Positions 44,005 to 54,728 of a stretch of 64,000 nt of DNA are shown here, in pieces. Origin of the DNA: Auricularia sp. M13 (Eukaryota > Basidiomycota > Agaricomycetes > Auriculariales > Auriculariaceae); NCBI GenBank assembly GCA_037042915.1, contig CM073196.1, positions 4,030,001 through 4,094,000 of the forward strand, written 5' to 3'. The number at the start of each line of letters is the position of its first letter. Within the stretch, counting starts at the first letter, position 1. A program made the translations under genes and the position numbers. Below the pieces are notes generated by a model. The model did no database searches. It saw only the letters and a list, made by a program, of their open reading frames with translations, and was not told the origin of the DNA.

Positions 44005-44459
44005 AATTGTCCATAAGGGTGGAGCAAAGTATACATGCCCGCTCCACCGCTCCACCGGTCCTCCGCTCCATTGAACCGCGGCTCCCCTTCCTCCTGGAGC
44101 CCCCCCAAGCACCATCTCATGACTGGCCTGACCTCTCAGTAGCTGGGACTTGAGTGAACAGGTGCTGGGGGTACTTGTTGCTGGTGAGGGTTGATCACCT
44201 CTGATGAGGCCCTATCCCAGGCCGCAGAGCTCTGATCAGGCCTTGATCAGCGCCGGTCACTGCTTATCACTCCACATTGACGACTTATCAGTACTTACCA
44301 GGTCTTATAGGCGCTTAAGGCATCCCATAGGTGCGTATAGGCATGTATCACGATACATAGAGCTCTGATAAGAGCATAATCGCTGATCACCGATTTGCGA
44401 TTTTTGGGACACGTGTCGGAGTTGACACGTCCTCGGCCCGCCCTTTTCTCTTTACCGCC

Positions 44460-45588
44460 ATGTCGTTTCTACAACACCGTGATTTCGAAGCTTGGATCAC
44501 ATCGGACGGCATTCAGCTACCTTTATATCCAATAACTGCTATGGACCGTACAGTATCGTGCTGGATATCGGCAGCCGCAAGCAAGGTGCCCTCGAGTCTC
44601 TCGCATTGGCGGCCGTTCACTCTACCAGCCCTTTACTGTGCATTGGAAGGACTTGAAAGGTGGCGCGCGTGTACGGGGCACGGTCTACGTCGACGGCGAA
44701 CGTGCCTGTGGCAACATTTCGCAAGGATTTCCAGGCGAAATGGTCGAGCGCTCGGAATTCATGGCGAGCGCAACCGTCGGGCGGGAACTACGATTTGCTG
44801 CTGTTGATGCTATAGGCTGGTCTATCACCTTTCTTGCGAGCTCTACTTAGCCTGTGCCCAAATTTCAGATAAAGAACGCGGTCTGCATGACGGGTCGAAT
44901 AGGCGCCAATCTCAACAAGTGATCCTCCTCAAGCTGTCCAAGGTCCAAGTTGTCGGCGAAAATGGCATACGAAACTACGACGGTGTCGAGAAACTGTCTA
45001 CACCCCCCCTCGTGCTTGAGAAAGACAAGGAACTCGACCCTCTCTGTGTCAGGTGCGCAGAATTCAGGCGCATATAATGTCGTCGTTCATACAAACCCGT
45101 GCCACTTGCTCTCAGCCTCGGCCCGGAGCGACCAGCGACACCCCGGCGGGTCATCCAGACGCGCCCGCTCGATCCCTCTGACCCTCATCCCCACGTCTTC
45201 TTTGAATTCCATTACCGATCCCAGAGTGCGTCCCTGCGCCTCGCTGACGCCGGACTGGCGTTGAGCACGAGCGTTTGCAGCGTGGCTCAAAGCCCAGGGT
45301 ATCATACCGTTATCGTGCACGACCGGCGCGAAGAAGATGGGAAGAACGGCGCCTTACAAGACGGTCAAAAACGAAGACGTTAGGAACGAAATTGCAACAC
45401 TGCGGGTACGTGGTTTTGCTGCCCTGCTGGATTCTCGCGTATGCGTTCGGCAGCATCGCCTGGAGGTTCTCGAGAGATACCTTTCGAAGAAAGAAGAAGA
45501 CAAAGACGTTGCGCGTACTACAGTAAAACGCGAATCGGTCGTGCAATCTCTAGCTGCTAGTAACTTCATTGACCTAACAGACGACTGA
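44460..45588 (+). CDS. DUF7918 domain protein with C-terminal SUMO-interaction-like motif
   Basis: Six exons: 44460-44585, 44629-44815, 44869-45052, 45116-45225, 45281-45405, 45454-45588; 288 aa. The start MSFLQHRDFEAWITSDG, then CWISAAASK|PFTVHWKD, HVFFEFHYRSQ and WLKAQGIIP match the domain common in Agaricomycetes (first-line motif ...DF.AWI..DG, later F.F.YR....L...GI.P). Only the second intron boundary is doubtful: the phase-correct join needs a GC donor (ATAG|GCTGGT) or another site. The end is a charged coiled coil (HRLEVLERYLSKKEED), then NFIDLTDD, a classic hydrophobic-acidic SUMO-interaction motif. Function of the family is not established. The start codon lies 43 bp from the transposon end, so its promoter overlaps transposon DNA. 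Confidence 0.82.
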
Positions 45589-45803
45589 CTCTCGAAGATC
45601 TCGCCTGATAGCGCTGACTATATGCTCTCTGAATGGCTAACCAGGCTCCGCTCAAGCTTTGCTCTAGATAGATTTGAAGGAGCTGTGTTATCACAGTAAG
45701 GACTAGACTAGAAATACAAGACGAGATTAGCAACCGAACATGGCTTCTGAAAGCGTCGAAAGCGATAAGAGCCGGCCTAGCAAGGGGAAAGTGGACGACT
45801 GGA

Positions 45804-48800
45804 CTAATGGTCAAACGGGGCTGTATATGCGTTACCAGACTGTGAAGCCTCGCCCATAGTTTCGCCAAAGCCCGGCACGAAGCGCTGCCAGGAATTATTG
45901 TGGTCGCCCAGAGGAATGTCGCCGGCAGCTGGGTCGGCCAGCATGGCAGACAGGTCGAAGTCGCTCGTGAAGGCTGGGATCTGAATGTTTACACCAGCCT
46001 CGCCACAAAATACGGAGCCGTTGAGGTCTTGCGGCTGTAGCTGTGGGAATGGTGCTGTTGCCGAGGCGAGCATATCCAGATTCCATGAGTCGTCCTGTTG
46101 CTGCGGCTGTTGCTGCGGCTGTTGCTCGTCCCCAGCCGACCAGAAGGACGAATACAGCGTAGTAAACAGGTCGTCCCGGGCTGCTGGAAGAGGGGGCGGG
46201 CCAGTGGCGGCTGCCTCTGACGCAGCAGGCGGCGACACCGATGTTGCGGAGCCAGAACCAGACATCGAGCTGGAGCCGGTGGAGGACGCCGACGCTGACG
46301 TCGTGAATGTGCCGTTGCCATTCGTCACGCCTTGCTGGTATCCGACATCCCTGATAAGCCGCGTCTGGCCTAGCATAAAACACAGCTCCTTTTCAATCTG
46401 GGTGCGAGCAGAACGGGGAGGGACGACGGCGCTCGCCGCGTACGTCGTGTACACCTCCTTCGCTCTAGCGTAGATAGTGCGCATGGCCGGCTGAGAATGA
46501 GAGCTCAGCGTTTGCGCACGGGCGGGCAATCGACTGGGTTTGCTTACCAGAATACGCGCAATGCGGCGCGACTGCGGCGCAAGCTGCTCGAAGAGCTCGT
46601 GCATGCGCGCGAGCTCGACCCACGCCGGCGGCGCGAGGCCGCTCGCCGGGGCGCGGATGACGATGGCCGCGAGGATGAGGCACGCGGAGAAGCTGTGGCT
46701 CCAGAAGACCCAGAAGCGCAGCGCGATGGGCGCCTGCTGGTACAGCGCGCGCACGCTCGCCGTGAGGTAGAACGCAGCGCGGAACGCTGCGAGCACTGAC
46801 TGCGCGTACTTGCTCTTCAGCGGGTCGCCCGGCGCATCTATGATTGAGTACGTGAAGCAGCTACGGTGCAGCAGCAGCAATACTACGAGTATGCCGTCAG
46901 ATACAACACAAGCCGTGCATTTTTTTCATCCGCACTTACGCTGCTGTGTGAGCGCAAAGACCGCGTTGCGTTGCAGGAGGAGACATATAGGGATCCCTGG
47001 CATTGGTTGACCGACATTGATGATGCGTAGGTTCTCGCTGACAGGGTGATCGCGCACGAGCTTGTCCAGTCGTAAGATGGTTGCATACGTCGGCGCATTG
47101 GCACCAAACGCCTCATCCATCACCTTGGATAAGACGTGCGATGCGAATGTATGTGACCATTGCGCGTCTGTTGCCAAGAAGCAGAAGAATTAGCTTTCGA
47201 TGCGCGAAGCTTCAGGATACCCACAGGCAGCGTGTCCAAGTTCATCGTCATCCAAGACCGTCACGTCGTCCTCGGGGAGCTTAGCATCCACTTGCGCAAG
47301 CGACAAGTTGGCGGGTCGTCCGAAAGCAAGGCTGGTCCAGCAGTTGAAGGTCGCCACTTCCCACTGCAGGAAGATAGTCAGTTTGAAATACGGAGGTCTT
47401 CAGCGGACGCACAAAAAGACGTCGTCGTATGTGTTGACCAGCCTCGCATAAATTCCAACGACTTGCATCGCGATGTAGGCCGAGCTGCAGGATGAATGTG
47501 GTTAGATGGGATCGATAGGAAGCGGTATAGCATACGCTCTGGCAGAGCTGCATGTTGAGGCCCACAAGGCTGTAGCTTGCCGTCGCGGCTTGCGGATGGT
47601 CGCACATCTGAAGAAAGAGGGACATTATATGCTTGCCGCCAGTCAGTCGTCGCACATAAACGCCGGTCATGCGCGCTCACAACGCCACGGATAGCCTGGA
47701 TTGTGGGGTGGTCCACGATGCAGTCTGACCCGATTGCCAGGCGCGCAAGGTGATGATATTTCGACGCGTCCGCGCTGTATGGCGGCCGGTCCATGTCAAC
47801 CATGCATCCCACCGCTAGCACAACTGGGCTGAATCAGTACTAGGTCCCCGCTGATCAGTGGGGGACTTACTATAAAGTATGCCTATATCGTGCGGAGATA
47901 AATCCGCAAGACTCGGTGCTTCACCGCCGTACACGCGAGAGAAGATGGTTGCGTTGAACTCTTTCTGCGGGATTGGAAGCGACAACCAGGTAGCATCTCG
48001 GTAATAAATTTCGACCAGCTTCCACGCTTCTTCGGCTGGCGGCAGCCATCGCTCGAGGACATTGTATTCCTTGCCGTGTCCGGGTTTCGTTTGCGACAGA
48101 GGAAATGAAGGTTCGAGTACCCCAAGGTCGAGCGGGACGAGCGGATGGCGGCAGCATGGCGGTGTGTCGCCCGCGCATGATTCCTAACGCAACGTGAGCG
48201 TTATATAGCTGGTGGCTTGAATGCACGGACAGACAGAAGATACTGCAGCAGGCGTCAATTGGCAGCGCCGGGACGAAGTGCACAGATCTTACATCTGCGG
48301 CCGCATGGTGTCCAAAGAAATGCTCTTGTTTGCCCAGAGTAAGCGTGCCGAGGTGGTGTGCAGCAGTGGCCGTCCCGTCAATCGTCGCGGCCGTAAAGTC
48401 CTGGGTGGCAATGGGCGCTTTGACTTTCAGAAGATCGTCGGCAAGCAAAGGGTGCTTTTCGCTCGAGATTTGAGCTTGTAGTTCCGCAAGTGCTTCCTCC
48501 AGCTCCGAGATACGCCTGGACATCTGGAACGCATATCGCAGTCAGGCTCAGGCGGCGCGTGACGGTGAGTCGGACGAACAGCATCGATCTTTTCGTGTAA
48601 ATCCTCAGTGCCGGCCAGAATGAATCTGTAGGGCGAGCTCTGTGAGCGTTTGGATCTTTATGAGGATTGGAAATAATAACATGCCTGTTCCCAGGTCCAG
48701 CAGCAAGAGTTCCTACACCCAGAATTGTTGCGCATGAGCAGGCCACCCGAGCAACGTCTCATACCATTCGGGCAGATAGCAGAGCAACCACGCTTGGAGC

Positions 48801-49019
48801 AAGACGAACAAGGCCAACGCTTGTCGCATTTGAGCTTGAGCCTGCGGCATTCTGTCAAACCGTCAGGATCGTCGTGGTCGTGAGCAGCCGCATCTATTAC
48901 GAACCGGCACAGGAAGCAGGCGCCCGGGCACGCTTCCTGGAATCGTCTTGCTTGTGCGCATCGCTCGCTCCCGCCAACGCTGAAGTATCCTGGTTTCCGC
49001 TCGTAGGCTCTCGCGGCAT
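45804..49019 (-). CDS. Zn2Cys6 fungal transcription factor, paralog C (inverted)
   Basis: Minus-strand paralog of A and B. The start at 49019 (MPREPTSG) matches the MPREPTG start of A. Intron 1 again splits the zinc cluster (SCA|ECRRLKLKCDKRWPCSSC). The next short exon (GTLAAGPGNR) is followed by a GC donor (AACAG|GCATGT), where A and B have GT. Coiled-coil linker RRISELEEALAELQAQI; microexon 48231-48242 (12 nt, YLLS); middle region GCMVDMDRPPYSADASKYHH, CDHPQAATASYSLVGL; conserved DPLKSKYAQSVLAAFRAAFY block. The C-terminal tail is Ser/Gly/Gln-rich with acidic FTSDFDLSAM. All exons I checked are intact, so it is probably functional. Fragments resembling this gene lie at 9236-9460 and 13381-13513. 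Confidence 0.9.
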
Positions 49020-49490
49020 GCTGAGGCTGGCCGGGAGTTCCGAAAGAGTTCAAGTCAGCCACACCGGGATTCTCCAAGTTGCCAAGTATTTGTGCGCAAA
49101 TCGTGCTTGCTGCGGACGACGCGGGGCCCGCTTCAGCCGCTCGTGCTCAGCGCTCAGCGCTCAGCGCTCAGCTCAGATTTCACCGGCCAATATGACTGTA
49201 CACAACCGGTGGAGAGTTCACTAATGAAAACATCGCGTGTTCGCCCACAGCGGTGACGCCGAAAGTCCACTTCTCAATTATACACACACGGCGACTTGGA
49301 GGCTCCTGCGAGCCGCCCGCACCCTATAGTCCTTCGGCGACCTTTTCTCTGAGCCCCGTGTACTGTATAGCCGCAATCAAAGGTAAAGTCATGACCATTC
49401 ATCTGCTCCCCGTCTTGACATGGACATGACTGGCGATACAATGCAAATGAATCAATGTCCCAGCGCCGAGAGAACGCGTCCAAATGTCCT

Positions 49491-50388
49491 TCATACGAAG
49501 AGATATAAGAGTGGAACGAAGGCAAGCACGACAAGACTGCTTGTGGATCTGGAAGCCGCGTTCTTTGGCTCGTCCTTCGCAGGAGTTCCGAACGACGCGC
49601 CGCTGAGAGAGCATAAGCAGCAGTAGCGGGCGGGTTGATATCACTTACCTGAAGCCCGAACCAGAGTACGCGCAGACGAACTGCGTCTGGTCCTTATCCA
49701 GCGGCTGACAAGACGTTCCACTGGAGCAGCAGCCGCCGTTGGGACAGCGCGCAGCATTCGACGGGCACGAGCCAGCAACGTCCTTCGAGGGCGTCGCCGC
49801 GCCGGGAATGACGCGGTCCGAAGCGCAGATGAAGCTCGAGCGCGCGGCGTTCATCGGGAGACACGTCGTCCCCTCGACGCAGCAGCCGGCGCCCTTCGCG
49901 CACAGCGACGCCCCCTTGTCGCACGCGCCGTCCTTGTCTGCCGCCGGGGCCGCGCTGTTGCCCGCGGGCACGCCGTCCGGCCACGTTGGCGGCATGCACA
50001 CGAACGCCGACGCCTTGTCGTCGATGGGCGTGCAGGCCGTGCCGGCGGAGCAACAGCCGCCGCTCTGGCACTGCTGGGCGCCGGAAGCGCACGAGCCCTC
50101 GACAGGCGGCTGACTGTCGGACAGTGTGCGGTCGCTCGTGCACGCGAATTTGGACCGGTCAGCGCTCGTGGCCAGGCAGAACGAGCCCGCGTCGCAACAT
50201 AGTCCACCAGCAGGACATAACTGCGCGCCCGCTGCGCAGCTCGACGCGTTTGAGGCCGCGGGATTGATAGGCTCTCCTCGCAGGTGCAAAGAAGACTCGT
50301 CCAGGGCAAAACTGACATCGTCGTACGCGGTCGCGCTGGCCAGCAACAAAAGAGTGATCGTCGCCAGTCGCCCGAGCATGCCAGCCAT
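49491..50388 (-). CDS. GPI-anchored cysteine-rich repeat protein
   Basis: Two exons: 49649-50388 and 49491-49602, joined across a 46 nt intron (GTAAGT...CTCTCAG); 283 aa. Residues 1-22 are a secretion signal (MAGMLGRLATITLLLLASATA). Four similar units follow, each with six or so cysteines in the pattern C..GA..C...G.CC..GT.C.......F.C (for example CASGAQQCQSGGCCSAGTAC). Exon 2 adds a Ser-rich stretch, a small-residue omega-site candidate (NAAS) and a hydrophobic end (LVVLAFVPLLYLFV), the layout of a GPI-anchor signal. A cell-surface or wall protein is inferred; the family is not recognised. Reading past the donor instead would stop at 49645 and lose the GPI signal. Confidence 0.8.
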
Positions 50389-50865
50389 TGAGAATGGAGA
50401 AGAAACAGCAGTCAAAGATTTACAGAGAGAGCGCGAGCGCCAGGCAAGGTTAAGTATCGGTCGAAGACGTATCGGGAAGCATGTGCAGTGCTCTGCACGT
50501 GGTTGGTGGCCGCGGTGATCTAACATGCTATCGTGGTCCGCAGCCGCGCAAGTCTGCGCAAGTCCTGGCAAGCAAGTCCGCAGGGCAGCGGAGCCGCTGT
50601 GTTATAAGTAGTCCCCATTCTCGTGCTGAGCCCACAAAGAGAGGAACCCAGCGTTGCAGTGGCCATGGTAGCCTGTAAAGAACTCAGAAGCGGAAAGCGG
50701 AATCAAGAACCTTGTCCGTTGCAGTTCGTAAGTGTAAACATTGTTTATTTTCCCGTACCACTACATCCTTGGATAATCCATAAGAAAGCTGTCCCAGATA
50801 TAAAAAGAGTTTAAGGCTACAGAGTAAGTAATGATGCGTGTATGGCGGTCGAAAGCAAGCGTAGT

Positions 50866-51982
50866 CTAGGAGGGCGATTGCCAGAACTGATACCAGCGGC
50901 GCATGGGTTGCGGTGCGTTCAGGCTGGCATACGTCGGCGGCAGCTCGAACACCATCTCCTCCTCGCTGCCCGGCGTGGGGAAGGGCGTGTTCTCCAGCTC
51001 GGAGAAGGTGTGGCCGTGATGCGCGAGGTTCATCGCGCCGCGCGGCAGGGGCGACGGCCCGCGCTTCTCGTCGCGTGCCATGGCCATGACGCCCGGGTCG
51101 TCGAGCAGCCGTGTTGAGCTGTTCGCGCGCACGTGCGGCGGGCGGCGCGGCGGTACCGCGAAGGGCTCGATGCGGTACTGCGACGGCAGCGTCTCGGCGG
51201 ACGCAGCGCCGGTGTACGGGTCGATGAGCCCGCCGCGCAGCCGTTCAGCCATTTGGGGATCGTACTGGAACGACGTTTGGCTGTAGAGCTGTGGTCGATG
51301 GAAGGCGCGCAGACCGGCTCTCCGCCGCTCGCGGTATCTTCTCCACAGTAAACGTCCGGCGAGCGCGAGAACGGCCAGTACGAGGAGGATGGAGAGGAGA
51401 ATGGCGGCGATTGCAGCAGGACTCAGGCCATGTCGCCTCATAAAATCTGTCAGTGTCGCGTGAATACTCGCTGAATTGAACGTACCCTGAGCCAGGACCG
51501 CTGACGGTGCCACTGCCGCTCCCAGGAAGGCCTGGGATAGACGGGCCTGACCCGTTGCCGATACCGCCACCATTACCATTGTCGTTTCCACCACCGTTGC
51601 CGTTTCCGTTCCCATCACCGTTCCCGCCGTTCCCATTGCCGTTTCCAGTGCCATCGCCATTGCCGTTTCCAGTGCCGTTCCCATTACCACTCCCATCGCC
51701 GGATGACTGGGTCGGGTTAGGACCGCTAGAGTTGTCCCCAGGGGGCGCCGTAGCGGTAGGTTGATCGGATGGATTCGTTCCTTCCTGTCCGCCAGGCGGG
51801 AGGCCTTGCCCTGGAGGTTGCGTCGGCTGGGTGCCCTGGCCGCCGTTTCCGCCAGGCGAGTCGCTTATGCCTGGCGGCGGTTGCTGTCCCGGCTGACCGC
51901 CGCCCCCGCTGGAGACGCCGTCACTGGGGTTCTGGCGCTTCGCCTTAGAGCGGAGTTGTTCTATACGCGTTCTGCGCGTCAT
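50866..51982 (-). CDS. Gly/Asn-rich single-pass membrane protein
   Basis: Two recognisable coding blocks: about 51490-51982 (from an ATG at 51982, MTRRTRIEQLRSKAKR) and 50866-51445. The first has QPGQQPPPG-type Pro/Gly sequence and a long array of GNGNG/GNGDG words encoded by near-hexameric DNA repeats (51590-51710). The second opens with a transmembrane helix (AIAAILLSILLVLAVLALAG) and a basic stop-transfer patch (RRYRERRR), then a ~190-residue cytosolic tail ending ELPPTYASLN, a PPxY motif that could bind WW-domain ubiquitin ligases. The exact splice near 51450-51530 is unresolved because the obvious donor gives the wrong phase. No signal peptide is seen; an upstream exon may be missing. 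Confidence 0.65.
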
Positions 51983-52867
51983 TGGTGTCGAAGTTGACGA
52001 TTACGAGTAGCGAGTAGCGAGTGTATATCGTGTCAGTGTCGTGTCCGTGTCGGGGTCGTGCAGGAGTTGTGAGTGGTATGGTATAGGTTGGGGCCATGAT
52101 GTGGAGTGACCGCGACGTATATGAGCGAGCCAGGAGCGTGCGGGGCAAACTTCTCAGTCGACGTCACTGCAAGGCGCGTTGCAGTGATAAATTATGCGTC
52201 CGGCTCCCAGTGCCCGGAACGAACCGTCGATGATGTCAGGTAAACATTCCTCGAAGATCCCACTGTTATGACAGGAACGCAAACTGCACTCGCAAACTGG
52301 CTGTCAGTTGCAAGTGCAAAAGCATATGGAAAGGGCGAACCGGTCCGCATTCGATGTGGGGTCTAATATAGGCCCCTGGTTGAAGCCACACGCTTTGAGG
52401 GGTGCCGATGCACCAGTCCCGAGTCCACCGGCAGAACAGCAAAAGCAATTGAGTCTGCGGGGTACACGCAGAGAAGTGGAAGAAACTGCAATGCATCGCG
52501 GGTGAGCCACTGAAAGCCACAGGGCGAGAACATGTTCAACTTCGGCGGAATACAGCATCTGCTCCTGATGCGTCGATGTCAACCATGCATTGAGACGTCC
52601 TTGAGCGCTCCAGACTTACATCGTATAGGCTGACATCATGTAATGCCCCCGAAACGGGCTAGACAGAACTGATTCGCCCTCCGCCGGCACCGCACGTGAC
52701 ATCCCGTAGTCTGAGACCTGTCGAGACATAAAGCTGGTCGCAAGATCAGCTCCTAAGCAGGCCTTACTCCTCACTCTTCAGAAAACGTCTTTGACAACCC
52801 AGTAACAGACGACTTACCCGCTGTCCCCAAAACTCCAAAACCCATCCATAACGACGCCTTGCCACAG
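51983..52867. other. Intergenic DNA between divergent genes
   Basis: This lies between the Gly/Asn-rich gene (minus) and the histidine phosphatase gene (plus) and should hold both promoters. Short (GTGTC)-rich words occur near 52010-52060. No gene, RNA or repeat element was recognised. Confidence 0.55.
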
Positions 52868-54435
52868 ATGAGCTGCATCCACGACCATGAGCCTTCTCGC
52901 GCGGCTACCGTGCCGGTTCGTGCATCTGTCGCCTCAAGGCCCAGCTCGGGACCTCTCATCAGCATCGACGCGACCCGCGGATTGTTTCCAAACACGGCCA
53001 ACCAGGATGATCGATGGAGCCCGAAGCTGAATGCGTCAATGTCGGAGCTGGCCATGGGCACGCGCTCCCCGTCCGCATCTAAACCTCGCGATGTGCTGGC
53101 CTCGCGGGATTCTCAGCGTCACACCTCTGTCCGCTCCTCCACGATGCACGCCCACGCGCCGCTGATTGAGGACCCATTCGACGCGGCGACGCACGCCGGT
53201 ATGGACGCGGAGGTCATGCGCAAGCTCGGAGGCGACCCGTCCACCGATGACGTCGCGTTGTACAACGTTCTCTCCTATGTCGACTTCGACATCAAGTGCA
53301 TGCCCGGCGAGCACCTCGACACGTCGATAATGCTCATGCTGGAGTGCCGACCGCAGCTGAAGGACATGCTGCGCCGCGCGCTCGAAGAGCAGAGCTTTAG
53401 GCAGATCCGCCTGTTGGGTGCGCGTTCCGCGTGTGCTCCTGCAGGAAATTAACTAATAGTCAGTTTAGAGTTCCTGTGGCCAATCCGTATGCAGAAATCG
53501 GACCGCTGGCTCACCGTGTCGTTCATCCGCCACGCCCAAGTGCGCGTTTCCCCCTCGTCCGTCCGTCCCGCTGTTTGCTGACGCGGCGTCGACAGAGCTA
53601 CGGGAACGTCCATGGTCCATACGCGCCGAACGCAGACGTCCTGACACCGTACGGCGAGGCGCAGGCGCGTGTCCTCGGCGCGCAGTGGGCACAGACGCGC
53701 ATTGACGCCGTGCATTGCTCGACGCTGAATCGCGCCAAGCGGACCGCGAATGCCCTGGGACGCGGCATTCACCCTGTGCGCTGGCTCGTAGAACGTAACG
53801 CCCCTGCACGGCCGCGACGGAGCGCCGAGCTGGTCGAGGGCCACGAGTTCTTGTGCGACGGGCCGCACGAAGCCTGGCGAGATGAAACGCCGGATGGACA
53901 CGGCGAGAGCTTCGCGGACGTCGCTGCACGTGCGGTCCACTATCTTCTTTGCCTGTTCAGCTACCACGGCGTGGCGGTCGACCATCCGCCCTCTGTTGCC
54001 GGGCTGTCTGGCGATAAACCCGAGGACGTCCCGGACGAAATTCCGCATATCGTCGTGGTCGCGCATAACTTCATCCTTTGCGAGATGTACGAAGCTCTAA
54101 TGAGCTGGAACGACGACGAGCACACCGCCACGAATGCCGACTTCGAGCAGACTGGCTGGTCGAGGCACGTCCTTTGCTTGAAGGGTTCAGACCGCGCGGT
54201 CGGTGGCAGGGGCAAGCTGTACGGAAAACTCGTTCAGCACGTCCTCCGCCATCCCAGTGAATATAACCCTACCCATTGTAACCATGGTGCGTGTCGTGTT
54301 CTTTCGGTCAATTATCCGCGCTCATGTCGGCTTACAGGCGAATGCCCGCAAGCGCTGCACGCGCCAGCAAATACGTATGAAAAGGGCGTGCCGGCGGTGT
54401 CGACGGCGATGAAGCTGCCTCTGGTAGCCGCCTAG
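52868..54435 (+). CDS. Histidine phosphatase superfamily (phosphoglycerate-mutase-like) protein
   Basis: Exons: 52868-53417, 53469-53539, then 53596 to the stop at 54435, with a probable further intron 54286-54340 that keeps the frame. The N-terminal ~185 residues have no recognised domain (Ser-rich, then LGGDPSTDDVALYNVLSYVD). Exon 2 carries the catalytic VSFIRHAQ, joined to SYGN by splicing; then LTPYGEAQARVLGAQW, CSTLNRAKRTA with the phosphate-binding Arg, the acid residue region ELVEGHEF, HGESFADVAARAVHYL and the second catalytic His in IVVVAHNFILCEM. These define the branch-1 fold using a phospho-His intermediate. The substrate (sugar phosphate, protein or small molecule) cannot be told. 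Without the intron the RHA motif is lost, which supports the model. Confidence 0.82.
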
Positions 54436-54728
54436 CATTGGCGCTCGAGCTACAGCGCCTGTTAGGTGTTTTTTTCTTGCTATCATCATAGTTTTCCTGG
54501 CTGTTATAAACGCTCTTAGCACCGTGTACAATACGTAGGATCTGCATGCTCACCATGAGCCTGTCCGCAGACTGGATGTAATGCGATCTCCATTGGTATA
54601 TCCACGTTTGTGTGCACAGTAATTTGCAGTCCGTGCAACATGAATCTTCATATATCATGATTGGATGCTCCAGTCTTTCGGTGACACTGAGCAAATATCG
54701 TTCTTCGGAATGAAGAAATTTCGGCCAG

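Larger units (their letters stand above)
39596..44417. mobile_element. 4.8 kb TIR-bounded DNA transposon remnant carrying nested insertions
   Basis: The left end (39596-39634) reads GACGCGTGTCCCAAAAAG and the right end, complemented (44417 to 44379), GACACGTGTCCCAAAAAT; about three quarters of ~39 positions match. Inside both ends there are clusters of CTGATAAG, CTGATCAG and CTTATC words (39640-39790 and 44190-44395), like the subterminal repeats of many DNA transposons. No transposase is present. The interior is occupied by a LINE, a MITE, a solo-LTR-like unit and a SINE. No clear target-site duplication is visible, so the outer limits could be off by a few bases. Superfamily not determined; KDZ-type or hAT-type elements, common in Agaricomycetes, are candidates. 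Confidence 0.6.

Noticed and set aside
49141-49176. AGCGCTC tandem repeat as a telomeric or regulatory array
   Set aside because: Only about four short imperfect units just upstream of factor C; too small to interpret.
53431-53595. Unspliced reading through the start of the histidine phosphatase
   Set aside because: That frame is open but destroys the RHA catalytic motif; splicing 53540-53595 restores RHAQSYGN.
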